A stretch of 48,346 bases of DNA from Nesterenkonia sp. F (GCF_000220985.1 NZ_AFRW01000117.1:1-48346); one strand, 5' to 3'. Shown: positions 16,762-27,269, counted from the stretch's first letter. The notes: generated by a model from the letters alone, not told the origin. Translations and numbers: made by a program.

Positions 16762-17985
16762 TCACTCTTCGGCGGTCTCGATCCGGGTCTCCGAGGTCAG
16801 CGTGCGATGCACCGGGCACTTCTCGGCGATCTCGAGCAGCCGGGCGCGCTGCGCGTCGTCGAGGTCGCCCTCCAGGTGGATGCGCCGGGTGATGCGGTCG
16901 ATCCGCCCGGCCTGGGTCTCGCAGTCCTCGCAGTCGGCGGCGTGGACACGGTCGTGGCGCAGTCCGACGGTGACCTTCTCCAGCGGCAGGTCGTGCCGCT
17001 CGGCGTACATCCGCAGTGTCATCGAGGTGCAGGTGCCCAGGGCGGAGAGCAGCAGATCGTAGGGCGAGGGACCGCCGTCGTCGCCGGTCGGAGACGGCTC
17101 ATCGGCGACGAATCGGTGCCGGCCGGATTCCACGACCTGCCCGTAGCCGCCCATGCCGGACTCGGCGACGACGACCGAACCGTCCAGCGCCGGGTCTCCC
17201 TCCTCGCGCTCGGGCAGGTAGCGGCGGACCCAGGCGCCGAGCACTCCGGCGGCGTACTCGGCGTCCCCGCGGCGGGTGAGCAGGTGATCGGCACCGTCCA
17301 GCGAGACGAAGGACTTCGGGTGCCGGGCCGTCTCGAAGATCTGCCGGGAGTTGTCGACGCCGACGATCTCGTCCATCGGCGCATGCATGACCATCAGCGC
17401 GGCGTCGAGTCCGGCGATGCGCTCAGCCTGCGGCTGCTCGGCGATGTCGTCCAGGAACTCCTGACGGATGCGGAAGGGTCGGCCGCCGATCGACACCTCG
17501 GCCTCACCGTCACGCTCGATCTGATCCTTGCGGCTGTCGAACCGCGCGGCGACGTGCGCCGGGTCGGCCGGAGCGCCCATCGTGGCCACCGCGCTGACCT
17601 CCGGAACCCGGTGGGCCGCGGCGATGACCGCCGCGCCGCCGAAGGAGTGGCCGACCAGGAAGGTCGGGGCCTCGTGCTCGGCCCGCAGATGGTCGGCGGC
17701 GGCGACGAGGTCGCCGACGTTGGAGCTGAAGTCGGTGTTCGAGAAATCTCCCTCGGAGTCGCCCAGACCGGTGAAGTCGAAGCGCAGCACCGCGATGCCG
17801 TCGTCGGTCAGCGCGCGGGCGATCCGCGAGGCCGAGACGACGTCCTTGCTGCCGGTGAAGCAGTGGGCGAAGAGCGCATAGGCCCGCGGAGCCTCGTGGG
17901 GCAGCTCGAGCTTTCCGGAGAGCACCGCTCCGCGGGATCCGGGGAACTCGACGCGTCGGCTGATGGGTCTGGTCCTGGTCTCCAT
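16762..17985 (-). CDS. Alpha/beta hydrolase-OsmC peroxiredoxin fusion protein
   Basis: Bifunctional protein of 407 aa. Residues 1-260 form an alpha/beta hydrolase with nucleophile elbow GHSFGG (Ser114), LRFDFTGLGDSEG and an active-site His in SLDGADHLL. Residues 275-407 form an OsmC domain with peroxidatic/resolving Cys in LGTCTSMTLRMYA and EKCPVHRTL, which reduces organic hydroperoxides with thiols. This hydrolase-OsmC fusion is a known architecture. The ATG at 17985 gives the expected N-terminus although its ribosome site is weak. It is downstream of uvrA-like and DUF488 genes, 58 nt from the latter, so may belong to that unit, all suiting a stress role. Confidence 0.92.
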   Translation of the reverse strand: METRTRPISRRVEFPGSRGAVLSGKLELPHEAPRAYALFAHCFTGSKDVVSASRIARALTDDGIAVLRFDFTGLGDSEGDFSNTDFSSNVGDLVAAADHLRAEHEAPTFLVGHSFGGAAVIAAAHRVPEVSAVATMGAPADPAHVAARFDSRKDQIERDGEAEVSIGGRPFRIRQEFLDDIAEQPQAERIAGLDAALMVMHAPMDEIVGVDNSRQIFETARHPKSFVSLDGADHLLTRRGDAEYAAGVLGAWVRRYLPEREEGDPALDGSVVVAESGMGGYGQVVESGRHRFVADEPSPTGDDGGPSPYDLLLSALGTCTSMTLRMYAERHDLPLEKVTVGLRHDRVHAADCEDCETQAGRIDRITRRIHLEGDLDDAQRARLLEIAEKCPVHRTLTSETRIETAEE

Positions 17986-18043
17986 GGATCCGATTGTTCC
18001 CTGTCGGCCCCTCGGAGGCCAGACTGGAGGCGACAGGCGCGGG

Positions 18044-18414
18044 TCAGTCGCCGGCACGCCCGGCCAGCACACCGGCCAGCACCACTGCGTGGTTGATCGC
18101 GCGGTCCTTCGCGGCGAAGAGCAGCGTGGCGACCGGCTCGCCGTCGAGCTGCTCGCGCAGCTCCGCGAGCGCCTCGGCCGCGGGGCAGTCGGCGAGCTCG
18201 GCGCGGTAGGCCGCGGCGAACTCCTCGAAGCGCTCAGGGTCGTGGTGCCACAAGCGCCGCAGCTCAGGGCTGGGCGCGACGTCCTTCGGCCAGAGGTCGA
18301 CGGCGGCACGCTCCTTCGACACCCCCCGGGGCCAGAGCCGGTCGACCAGCACGCGCGGCCCGTCCTCGCCGGACGGGTCGTCGTGGACGCGCTTCAGGCG
18401 GATCTCGGGAGTGG

Positions 18415-18418
<4 letters not shown>
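18044..18418 (-). CDS. DUF488 family protein
   Basis: Conserved protein of 124 aa with the DUF488 hallmark VLVDRLWPRGVSKERAAVDL and LWHHDPERFEEFAAAYRAEL, ending in a helical LLFAAKDRAINHAVVLA. The biochemical role of this family is not established. The ATG at 18418 overlaps the stop of the uvrA-like gene as ATGA, so it is translationally coupled to it. It is often seen as a small partner gene in stress or resistance operons. Confidence 0.9.
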
Positions 18419-20799
<2,381 letters not shown>

Positions 20800-20978
20800 G
20801 GCCTTCTCTCCTCCTCGCTCCGGAACATCTCGCCCCTCGGTCCACAGGCGGCACGGCCGCGGAGACGGCGTGCTCATCGATGATGTGACGGTCACTGTAG
20901 CCCGTCCTCGCGCGGCGACGCGGGACTCGGCGGCCCTCGTCCCGACCGGCGGCGCGTCAGAGCACGGTCAGGGCGCGA

Positions 20979-21617
20979 TCACGACACGGTCACGGCCCAG
21001 CTGAGACCCGAGGGGTCGGTGAACGCGCCGACGGTCTCGTCGCCGTCGACGGAGACGCTCGCCCGGTCGCGCGCTCCGGCGGCGCGCGCCGCGGCGAGCA
21101 CCTCCTCAGCTTCTGCGCGGGTGCCGGCCCGATGCACCAGGACGACCGCCCCACCGAGCTCGTCGGCACTGACGCCGACGTCCTTGGCGATCGCCCGGGG
21201 CGGCATCATGCCGAGTCGGTGGCGCGACTCCTCCAGAGAGAAGTCGACGAACGTGTCGCCGTAGTCGCGGTCCGTGACCATGCCCATCGCCAGGTAGAAC
21301 TCCTTCGCCCGCGTGGGCGCCGAGACGCCCGCGATCGCGATGGTCTCGCGGATGGTCGGCGGATCCGCGACAGGGTCGCGCCGGCGCTTCGAGGTCGCGG
21401 AGAGCTTCCAGACCACCCCGTCAGGAGCCCGGTGTGAGGCGTGGTAGCCGCCGAAGAGCCCCCTCTTCCCCGGACGCACCACCTGCGCACCGTCGCGTGC
21501 GGCGGCGTCGAGCAGGGCGTCGACCTCGCCGGGCCGCTCGACGACCTGGGACATCAGCACGGCCGGCCCGTCGGCGGACTCCGCGGCCGGGCGCACCGCG
21601 TCGAGTCGCAGGGACAT
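20979..21617 (-). CDS. VOC (glyoxalase/bleomycin-resistance) superfamily protein
   Basis: 212 aa protein with two VOC-like parts. Residues 1-85 look like the second half of one VOC domain (EVDALLDAAARDGAQVVRPG, then FGGYHASHRAPDGVVWKL). Residues 90-212 are a complete second domain (IAIAGVSAPTRAKEFYLAMG to AFTDPSGLSWAVTVS). The N-terminal beta-alpha module of the first domain is missing or highly divergent. Translation starts at ATG 21617, overlapping the previous VOC stop as TGATG. Metal-ligand positions are not clear enough to name a reaction. Last gene of an AraC-VOC-VOC operon. Confidence 0.8.
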   Translation of the reverse strand: MSLRLDAVRPAAESADGPAVLMSQVVERPGEVDALLDAAARDGAQVVRPGKRGLFGGYHASHRAPDGVVWKLSATSKRRRDPVADPPTIRETIAIAGVSAPTRAKEFYLAMGMVTDRDYGDTFVDFSLEESRHRLGMMPPRAIAKDVGVSADELGGAVVLVHRAGTRAEAEEVLAAARAAGARDRASVSVDGDETVGAFTDPSGLSWAVTVS

Positions 21618-22027
21618 CACGCCGCCTCGTTGAGCCGGATGTGGTTGCCCGCGGGGTCCCGCAGCGCGCAGTCGCGCACGCCCCAGTCCTGGTCCATCGG
21701 CTCCTGGACGATCTCGGCGTCGGCGGCCTGGAGCCGCTCGAAGGTGGCGTCGAGATCGACGGTGGCCAGATGGATGCTCCCGAAGCTCCCCTTCGCCATC
21801 AGCTCCGTGATGGTGCGCTGATCCTGCTCGGTGATGCCCGGATCCGCCGTCGGCGGGTAGAGCACGACCGAGACGTCCGGCTGCGTCGGGGGACCCACGG
21901 TGATCCACCGCATCGCACCGCCGCCGACGTCCATCCGGACTTCGAAGCCGAGCACGTCACGGTAGAAGGCCAGCGATGCCTCGGGGTCGGTGTGGGGCAG
22001 GAAGGTCTTGCTGATCGTGATGTCCAT
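21617..22027 (-). CDS. VOC family protein
   Basis: Single-domain VOC protein of 136 aa. It opens ITISKTFLPHTDPEASLAFY, continues RDVLGFEVRMDVGGGAMRWI, and ends DCALRDPAGNHIRLNE, the usual YRDxLGF and RDPAGN landmarks. Family members bind or convert small molecules using a metal site formed by paired modules; substrate unknown. It follows the AraC gene by 10 nt and is coupled to the next VOC gene through TGATG. Confidence 0.9.
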   Translation of the reverse strand: MDITISKTFLPHTDPEASLAFYRDVLGFEVRMDVGGGAMRWITVGPPTQPDVSVVLYPPTADPGITEQDQRTITELMAKGSFGSIHLATVDLDATFERLQAADAEIVQEPMDQDWGVRDCALRDPAGNHIRLNEAA

Positions 22028-22037
22028 ATCGGTCACC

Positions 22038-22475
22038 CTAGGCGGACTCGCGCAGCGGCGCTTCTCGATTCCTGATCGGTCGAGTGACCTGCTTGGCCAT
22101 GCACGGCGGCAGCGTCGACGCCTCGTGCTCCTCGAGGCGGGCGTAGGCACTGGGCGGCATCCCCACCAGCTCGGCGAACCGGGTGCTGAAGGTGCCGAGT
22201 GAGGAGAAGCCGACCGCGAAGCAGACGTCGGTCACGCTCTGATCGCCGCGACGCAGCAGCGTCATCGCCCGCTCCACGCGGCGGGTCATCAGATAGGAGT
22301 ACGGCGACTCTCCGTAGGCCTGCTTGAACCGGCGGCTCAGGTGGCCCGAGGAGAGATGGACGCCCCGGGCGAGCCCGTCGACGTCGAGCGGGCGGTCGTA
22401 CTCGCGGTCGATGCGATCCCGGACGCGGCGCAGCAGCACGAGTTCGGCGAGTCGCGGGTCCGAGTCGGCCACCAT
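22038..22475 (-). CDS. Short AraC-family transcriptional regulator
   Basis: 145 aa protein consisting almost only of the AraC DNA-binding domain. First HTH: LARGVHLSSGHLSRRFKQAY. Second: VTDVCFAVGFSSLGTFSTRF, ending ELVGMPPSAYARL. No ligand-binding domain is present, so control is by expression level or partner. The ATG at 22475 lies 6 nt after TACTTT, so it is probably leaderless. Such stand-alone AraC genes preceding a VOC gene are a recurring pair. The two VOC genes downstream are its likely operon mates and targets. Confidence 0.92.
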   Translation of the reverse strand: MVADSDPRLAELVLLRRVRDRIDREYDRPLDVDGLARGVHLSSGHLSRRFKQAYGESPYSYLMTRRVERAMTLLRRGDQSVTDVCFAVGFSSLGTFSTRFAELVGMPPSAYARLEEHEASTLPPCMAKQVTRPIRNREAPLRESA

Positions 22476-22525
22476 GCGCTCAAAGTACCACTGCCGCGCG
22501 GCGGCCCGATGCCCCGCCCCCCGGC

Positions 22526-22585
22526 GATGACTCCGCGGAAAACGTGGGAAAGCGGGGCCATTCCCACCCGTCCCACGGAGTCATC
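22526..22585. repeat. Palindromic repeat, family A copy 1
   Basis: Arms 22526-22550 and 22561-22585 enclose a 10-nt loop. The outer 10 nt (GATGACTCCG with CGGAGTCATC) and inner 7 nt (GTGGGAA with TTCCCAC) pair exactly, and the middle is mismatched. It lies between two divergent promoters, so it is not a terminator for either gene. It resembles the palindrome at 43785-43846 in outer arms, inner arms and loop. Confidence 0.8.
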
Positions 22586-22672
22586 CATTCCCGGGACGAC
22601 GCCGATCGGCTAGAGTCCCAGCCACGACGCCGCCGCCGGGCGGGGCACCATCGACACCAGGAGGCGAGTCCC

Positions 22673-23551
22673 ACGGCACCGCGCAGACTCTCCGCCGGCC
22701 AGCGCAGCCAGGTGCTGATCGGCGGGCCCGATCTGGAAGCCCCGGAGCTGGTCTTCGAGACGGAGGAGCTCCTCCTCGAGGCGCCGAACTGGAGCCCCGA
22801 CGGCGCGGGGCTGCTGCTCAACGGCGACGGCCTGCTGCACCTGCTGGACCTCGCGGACCCCACGCGTCTGGGACCCGTCGAGTTCAGGAATATCCCACCG
22901 ATCAACAATGACCATGTGGTCCACCCCGACGGACGCCACATCCTGCTCTCGGCGGACGACGGCCACATCCACCATGGTGCTCTGACCGGCGGCGACACCA
23001 CGATCGTCACTCTGGACGACGGAATGAGCCATTTCCTCCACGGCGTCTCCCCCGACGGCGGCCGGATCGCCTACGTGGAGCTCGGCCCTGACGGCCCGCC
23101 GGGCCGTCTGATGGTGATGCCGCTGTCCGGCGAGCGCGCGCCGTCGCCGCTGGACACCGGACCCGGTCACGTCGACGGCCCGGAATGGAGCCCCGACGGC
23201 GACTGGATCCTCTGCACCACAGAGGCCTTCGCCGAGACGTCCGGCCATGCCCAGCTCGCCCGACTGCCCGAGGCCGGCGGCGCGCTCGAGCGGCTGCGGA
23301 CCTCCCCGACCGTCGACTGGTTCCCCCATCCGGCGCCCGATGCGGTGCACGGCAGCTTCCTGGCCTATCCGCCGGGGACGCAGGGGCATCCGGGCGACGT
23401 CGACGTCGTCGTGCACGTGGTCCGCACCGCGGACTGGGACGAGTCCGTGCAGCAGTATCCGGTCTTCGGCGGCCAGGGCACGCTGAACGTGAACAGCTGG
23501 TCGCCGGACTCGACGCGCTGCGCGTTCGTCGCCCACCCGTTCGACGCATGA
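22673..23551 (+). CDS. PD40/TolB-like beta-propeller protein, apparent ACG start
   Basis: Predicted cytoplasmic beta-propeller of about 292 aa built from PD40/WD40-like blades: APNWSPDGAGLLLNGDGLLH, HVVHPDGRHILLSADDG, HGVSPDGGRIAYVEL, GPEWSPDGDWILCTTE, NSWSPDSTRCAFVAH. Such propellers in TolB/oligogalacturonate-lyase-like families bind sugars or partners; no function can be named. The best ribosome site, AGGAGG (22659-22664), is 8 nt before an ACG, which would start the fitting N-terminus (M)APRRLSAGQRSQVL. The alternatives are GTG 22544 inside the palindrome and GTG 22712, and neither has a ribosome site. TAGAGT at 22611-22616 is a likely -10. Confidence 0.8.
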   Translation, partial: TAPRRLSAGQRSQVLIGGPDLEAPELVFETEELLLEAPNWSPDGAGLLLNGDGLLHLLDLADPTRLGPVEFRNIPPINNDHVVHPDGRHILLSADDGHIHHGALTGGDTTIVTLDDGMSHFLHGVSPDGGRIAYVELGPDGPPGRLMVMPLSGERAPSPLDTGPGHVDGPEWSPDGDWILCTTEAFAETSGHAQLARLPEAGGALERLRTSPTVDWFPHPAPDAVHGSFLAYPPGTQGHPGDVDVVVHVVRTADWDESVQQYPVFGGQGTLNVNSWSPDSTRCAFVAHPFDA

Positions 23552-23564
23552 GGTCCACAGCGTC

Positions 23565-23582
23565 GCCGCCGGTCCCGGCGGC
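23565..23582. terminator. Convergent terminator hairpin
   Basis: GCCGCCGG and CCGGCGGC form a perfect 8-bp stem in the 48-nt gap between the convergent stops of the propeller gene and the TetR gene. No T tract is present. Confidence 0.55.
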
Positions 23583-23599
23583 CGGAGCTGGTCAGCTGC

Positions 23600-24283
23600 T
23601 CAGAGCGCTTTGAGCCACTGGCGCAGCAGGGCCGCCTCCGCCGGGGTGAACCCTTCGGGCACCTCCGGCAGCGCGGCGAGCAGTCGGGAAGCCTCGCTCT
23701 GCGCCCCCTCATGGACCACCTCGGCAGCACCGCCGGCGATGGCGGCGATCGTCGCCTCCCGCGCGGCCGCGGAGAGCTCCGGATCCGGCGCGTCCAGGAC
23801 GATCTGCCGCAGCGTCACGCCGATGTTCGTCGACAAGACATGGCTGACAGCCTGCTCGACGCTGACGATCAGCCGACCTTGCCGGTCAGCCTCCTCGGCC
23901 AGCGCCGTGAGCGCCCGGGTGGGACGGTCCGCGGCCGGGTCGAAGCTCCCCGGGGCAACCTGCCCGTACATCAGCGCATAGAAGCCCGGATTCTCCAGCC
24001 CGAACGCCACATGGGCGTCCCAACCGTCGCGGATGTCCTGAATCGGGTCGCCGCTGCTCTCCCGGGCCCCCTTGACCTCCATATAGCGGTCGAAACCATG
24101 CGTGACCACCGCATCGAGGAGGCCCTCCTTGTTGCCGAAGAAGTGATACAGCGTCGGCATCTTCACCCCGGCCGCGTCGCAGACCGCCCGCAGCGAGACG
24201 TCCTCGCCGGGGCGCGCGGCGATCAGCCCGGCGGCGGCCTCGAGCAGGCGCGAGCGGGTGTCGGGGTTGCGCGTGTCCGTCAC
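23600..24283 (-). CDS. TetR-family transcriptional regulator
   Basis: Repressor of 227 aa. The N-terminal HTH reads SRLLEAAAGLIAARPGEDVS and then LRAVCDAAGVKMPTLYHFFG-NKEGLLDAVV, a canonical TetR signature, followed by an all-helical ligand domain. It starts at GTG 24283 and is divergent from an SDR dehydrogenase gene. The 64-nt gap carries a clear palindrome. It most likely represses the SDR gene and itself; the inducer is unknown. Confidence 0.93.
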   Translation of the reverse strand: MTDTRNPDTRSRLLEAAAGLIAARPGEDVSLRAVCDAAGVKMPTLYHFFGNKEGLLDAVVTHGFDRYMEVKGARESSGDPIQDIRDGWDAHVAFGLENPGFYALMYGQVAPGSFDPAADRPTRALTALAEEADRQGRLIVSVEQAVSHVLSTNIGVTLRQIVLDAPDPELSAAAREATIAAIAGGAAEVVHEGAQSEASRLLAALPEVPEGFTPAEAALLRQWLKAL

Positions 24284-24301
24284 CCTGCGAGAATATCAAT
24301 A

Positions 24302-24324
24302 TATCGGTGATACATTCACTGATA
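24302..24324. promoter_or_regulatory. Likely TetR operator between tetR and SDR genes
   Basis: TATCGGTGA-N5-TCACTGATA is an inverted repeat with one mismatch. The TACAT spacer and next base form TACATT, a plausible -10 for the SDR gene, so binding would occlude the promoter. Overlapping AT-rich repeats (ATATCAATATATC) just upstream may serve the tetR side. Confidence 0.7.
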
Positions 24325-24347
24325 AATCGACCCCTGAGGAGACTGTC

Positions 24348-25103
24348 ATGCCCCGCACCACACTGCAGGACGCCGTCGTGCTCGTCGCCGGCGGCGCGAA
24401 GAACCTCGGCGCGCTCATCGCCCGCCAGGCCGCCGAGGCCGGCGCCGACGTCGCCATCCACCACCATGACGAGGCCAGCCGCGCCGAGGCCGAAGACACT
24501 CTGCGCGCCGTCGAGGCCGCCGGGCGTCGCGGAGTGCTGCTCAGCGGCGATCTCACCGTGCCCGAGGCCTGCACATCCCTCTTCGCCGACGCCGAGGCCG
24601 CCCTGGGACGCGTCGACGTCGCGGTGAACACCGTCGGCAAGGTGCTGCGCAAGCCCATCGCCGAGACCGACGAGGACGAGTACGACGCGATGTTCGACAT
24701 CAACGCCAAGGCGGCCTTCTTCTTCCTCAAGGAGGCCGGTCGCCGCGTCGCCGACGGCGGCGCGGTCATCACGCTGGTGACCTCGCTGCTGGCGGCCTTC
24801 ACCGACGGCTACGCGACCTATGCCGGCGGCAAGGCTCCGGTGGAGCACTTCACCCGGGCGGCTGCCAAGGAGCTCGCCGAGCGTGGCATCTCGGTCACCG
24901 CCGTAGCCCCCGGCCCCATGGACACGCCCTTCTTCTACCCGCAGGAGACGCCCGAGCGCGTGGAGTTCCACAAGTCCCAGGCCATGGGGAACCAGCTGAC
25001 CCGGATCGAGGACATCGCTCCGATCGTGCGCTTCCTCGCTACGGAGGGCTGGTGGATCACCGGTCAGACGATCTTCGCCAACGGCGGCTACACCACCCGC
25101 TGA
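24348..25103 (+). CDS. Short-chain dehydrogenase/reductase (SDR)
   Basis: Classical SDR oxidoreductase of 251 aa. Cofactor motif VAGGAKNLG (13-21), Asn119 in DINAK, catalytic Ser146 in VTSLL and Tyr158-x3-Lys162 in TYAGGK form the active site. C-terminal AVAPGPMDTPFF and FANGGYTTR are typical. The glycine motif GGAKNLG is a variant of TGxxxGIG seen in a subset of SDRs. A GAGGAGA ribosome site lies 5 nt before the ATG. Controlled by the divergent TetR protein. Its 3' end overlaps the convergent AraC gene by 16 nt. Substrate unknown. Confidence 0.93.
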   Translation: MPRTTLQDAVVLVAGGAKNLGALIARQAAEAGADVAIHHHDEASRAEAEDTLRAVEAAGRRGVLLSGDLTVPEACTSLFADAEAALGRVDVAVNTVGKVLRKPIAETDEDEYDAMFDINAKAAFFFLKEAGRRVADGGAVITLVTSLLAAFTDGYATYAGGKAPVEHFTRAAAKELAERGISVTAVAPGPMDTPFFYPQETPERVEFHKSQAMGNQLTRIEDIAPIVRFLATEGWWITGQTIFANGGYTTR

Positions 25104-25951
25104 TCCGCGCGGAACCGGGAGGGGAGCACCCCGGTGCGCTGCCGGAACCAGGCGGTGAAGTTGCTGGCGTCGTCGAAGCCCAGCGCGGCGCCGATCCGGT
25201 GGACCGGTCGCGCGGAATGGGCCAGCAGCCGGCGGGCCTCCAGCACCAGACGCTCGTCGATGATCTGCTTCGGCGTCATCCCCCTGGCCCGGGCCGTCGC
25301 CCGGGCCAGGGTGCGCGGTGACCAGCCCAGCTCCCGGGCATAGTCGCCGACGTCGTGCCAGCTGCGGTGCCGCTGCTCGACGAGGTCGCGGAAGGCCAGG
25401 AAGGCTTCGGGCACGGCCCCCTCGGGCGGGGCGTCGTCCACGACGGCGGCGAGCTGCAGCAGCACGACGCCGAGCAGGTGCCGCAGCGTGGCCGCGCGGA
25501 GCTCGGGCGCCAGGTCGGCGCGCGGGGAGAGCTCCTCCAGCCGGGTCATCAGCGGTTCCAGCTCGGCGCACCGCGCAGGGTCCAGACGCCACAGCGTCGG
25601 CCCGTGGGGCGACTCCGCGCCGACCAGCCGGTCCACGTCCGGGGTGACCAGTCCGGCGGGGAAGAGCAGGACGTGGCCGTCGAAGGCGCTGAGCGTCCCC
25701 CACTGCTGCACCTGCCCCGGTCGCACCCAGAGCACCGTGCCGGGATGCAGCTCGTGCGCGGCGAAGTCGACCATATGCCGGCCGACCCCGGAGGTCACCA
25801 TCACGAGCTGATGGAAGTCCGGCCGCTGCACCCGGGAGAAGACCGCCTGGGAGGCCTGGGCCCGCAGTCCGGCGACGGTGCGTGCTTCAACTTCACCGGC
25901 TTTGCCCGCCGGCGGAGCATAGGGCATCGCCGCGATCGCGTCGTGTCGCAT
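25088..25951 (-). CDS. AraC-family transcriptional regulator with cupin sensor domain
   Basis: Regulator of about 287 aa. The N-terminal half is a cupin-like sensor (FHQLVMVTSGVGRHMVDFAA, then LHPGTVLWVRPGQVQQW). The C-terminal half has two HTH motifs (YARELGWSPRTLARATARAR and VHRIGAALGFDDASNFTAWF). ATG 25951 is preferred because TACCAT (25964-25959) lies 7 nt upstream, giving a leaderless message. ATG 25960, which adds three residues, overlaps that -10. Divergent from the NAD(P)-binding protein gene at 26102, a plausible target. Confidence 0.88.
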   Translation of the reverse strand: MRHDAIAAMPYAPPAGKAGEVEARTVAGLRAQASQAVFSRVQRPDFHQLVMVTSGVGRHMVDFAAHELHPGTVLWVRPGQVQQWGTLSAFDGHVLLFPAGLVTPDVDRLVGAESPHGPTLWRLDPARCAELEPLMTRLEELSPRADLAPELRAATLRHLLGVVLLQLAAVVDDAPPEGAVPEAFLAFRDLVEQRHRSWHDVGDYARELGWSPRTLARATARARGMTPKQIIDERLVLEARRLLAHSARPVHRIGAALGFDDASNFTAWFRQRTGVLPSRFRADQRVV

Positions 25952-26101
25952 ATTCACCATGGTATGACCCACGAGAACCGTGTGCGGCGACGCTGATGTC
26001 GGTAGATTCACCAGTGTCGGGGCCGCAGCGGCCGCCGACGTCGCCGGCACCGCCGTACGACCCCGCCATCCCGCCATCCCGCCATCCCATGAGGAGGACC
26101 C

Positions 26102-26737
26102 ATGACCCGCATCGCCGTCGTCGGAGGCACCGGCTACGCCGGATCCCACATCGTCGCCGAGGCCGTCGCGCGCGGCTTCGCCGTCACCGCCGTCTCACGC
26201 ACCGCCGTCGAGGCGCCCGCGGGCGCCGAGAACGTCACCGGGGACCTGAGCGACACCGAGCTGATCTCCCGGCTGGCCGCCGAGCACGACGTCGTCGTCC
26301 TGGCCGTGCCCGGCGCCGGAAGCTCGCCGCGCCTGCCCGACGCCCTGCCGGAGGTGCTGCGCGCCGTCGCCGGACAGGCCCGACTCGGCGTCGTCGGCGG
26401 CGCCGGCAGCCTCCGCGTCGAACCTGGAGGCCCGAAGCTGGTCGAGACCCCGGACTTCCCGGAAGATTTCCTCCCCGAAGCGACGGCGCACGACGACGTC
26501 CTCGCCCAGCTGCGCGAGGCCGACGCCGGACTGCGCTGGTTCTACCTCTCCCCCGCCGCCGTCTTCGGCGCCTGGGCCCCGGGAGAGCGCACCGGCACAT
26601 ACCGCACCGCCGACGAGGTGCTGATCACCGATCAGCAGGGCGAGTCGACCATCAGCGGCGCGGACTACGCGATCGCCTTCGTCGACGAGATCGAGCGTCC
26701 GGCCCACGAGAACGCCCGGTTCCACGTCGCGAACTGA
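26102..26737 (+). CDS. NAD(P)H-binding Rossmann protein (NmrA/SDR-a like)
   Basis: 211 aa oxidoreductase-like protein. The N-terminal dinucleotide motif is IAVVGGTGYAGSHIVAEAVA, followed by VVVLAVPGAG and the stretch LRWFYLSPAAVFGAW in place of the classical Tyr-x3-Lys site. This matches the atypical SDR group that includes NmrA-like sensors and rrnaD-like NAD(P)H-binding proteins, so it may be a redox sensor rather than an enzyme. GAGGAGGA precedes the ATG by 3 nt. A short repeat of CCATCCCG-type units sits in its leader at about 26066-26090. Confidence 0.88.
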   Translation: MTRIAVVGGTGYAGSHIVAEAVARGFAVTAVSRTAVEAPAGAENVTGDLSDTELISRLAAEHDVVVLAVPGAGSSPRLPDALPEVLRAVAGQARLGVVGGAGSLRVEPGGPKLVETPDFPEDFLPEATAHDDVLAQLREADAGLRWFYLSPAAVFGAWAPGERTGTYRTADEVLITDQQGESTISGADYAIAFVDEIERPAHENARFHVAN

Positions 26738-26769
26738 CGCACTCCCCGGGGGCCGGTCGTCGCGGACGG

Positions 26770-26812
26770 CCGGCCTCCTGCGCTCAGCGCTCCCGCGCCC
26801 GCAGGAGGCCGG
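26770..26812 (+). terminator. Terminator hairpin after the NAD(P)-binding gene
   Basis: CCGGCCTCCTGCG (26770-26782) pairs perfectly with CGCAGGAGGCCGG (26800-26812) around a 17-nt loop, 32 nt after the stop codon. No T tract follows. Confidence 0.7.
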
Positions 26813-26905
26813 TCGCCGAGATCGCCGCGGCACCGATGGGAATGCCCGGCGGTGCGGAGACGCTGGAACGGGGAGCCTGAAGCACGCATGGAAGGACATC
26901 CCACG

Positions 26906-27163
26906 ATGAGCACGACCTCCCCGATCCGCATGTTCGGCGCCCAGTGGTGCGGCGACTGCCGGCGCACCAAACGCCAGCTGGACACGCTGGGCCTCGACTA
27001 CGAGTACATCGACCTGGAGCAGGACCCGAGGGCCGCCGACGTCGCCCGGGACATCTCCGGGCGGACGAACATCCCGGTGGTCGTCTACCCGGACGGCTCC
27101 CACCATGTGGAGCCGGCCGACGACGACGTCGCCGCGAAGCTGCGCGAGCTCGAGATCATCTGA
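26906..27163 (+). CDS. Glutaredoxin/mycoredoxin family protein
   Basis: Small thioredoxin-fold protein of 85 aa. Active site WCGDC (Cys15-x2-Cys18), cis-Pro region NIPVVVYPDG and Gly-Asp-type C-terminal ADDDVAAKLRE. In actinobacteria such proteins often use mycothiol and the CxxC site for disulfide exchange. The ATG at 26906 is chosen for GGAAGGA 9 nt upstream; ATG 26888 would add six residues. It lies 106 nt upstream of a biotin-sulfoxide-reductase-like gene on the same strand and could be its reductant partner, which is inference. Confidence 0.9.
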   Translation: MSTTSPIRMFGAQWCGDCRRTKRQLDTLGLDYEYIDLEQDPRAADVARDISGRTNIPVVVYPDGSHHVEPADDDVAAKLRELEII

Positions 27164-27269
27164 GCCCCGGGGCGCGGAAGGTTCCACCGCGCCCGGAGCC
27201 TCTCGGGCCGTAGCATGGGCTCGACGACGGGTGAGCCGCCCATGGCCCGGGACGAGAGGAGCACAGGCA

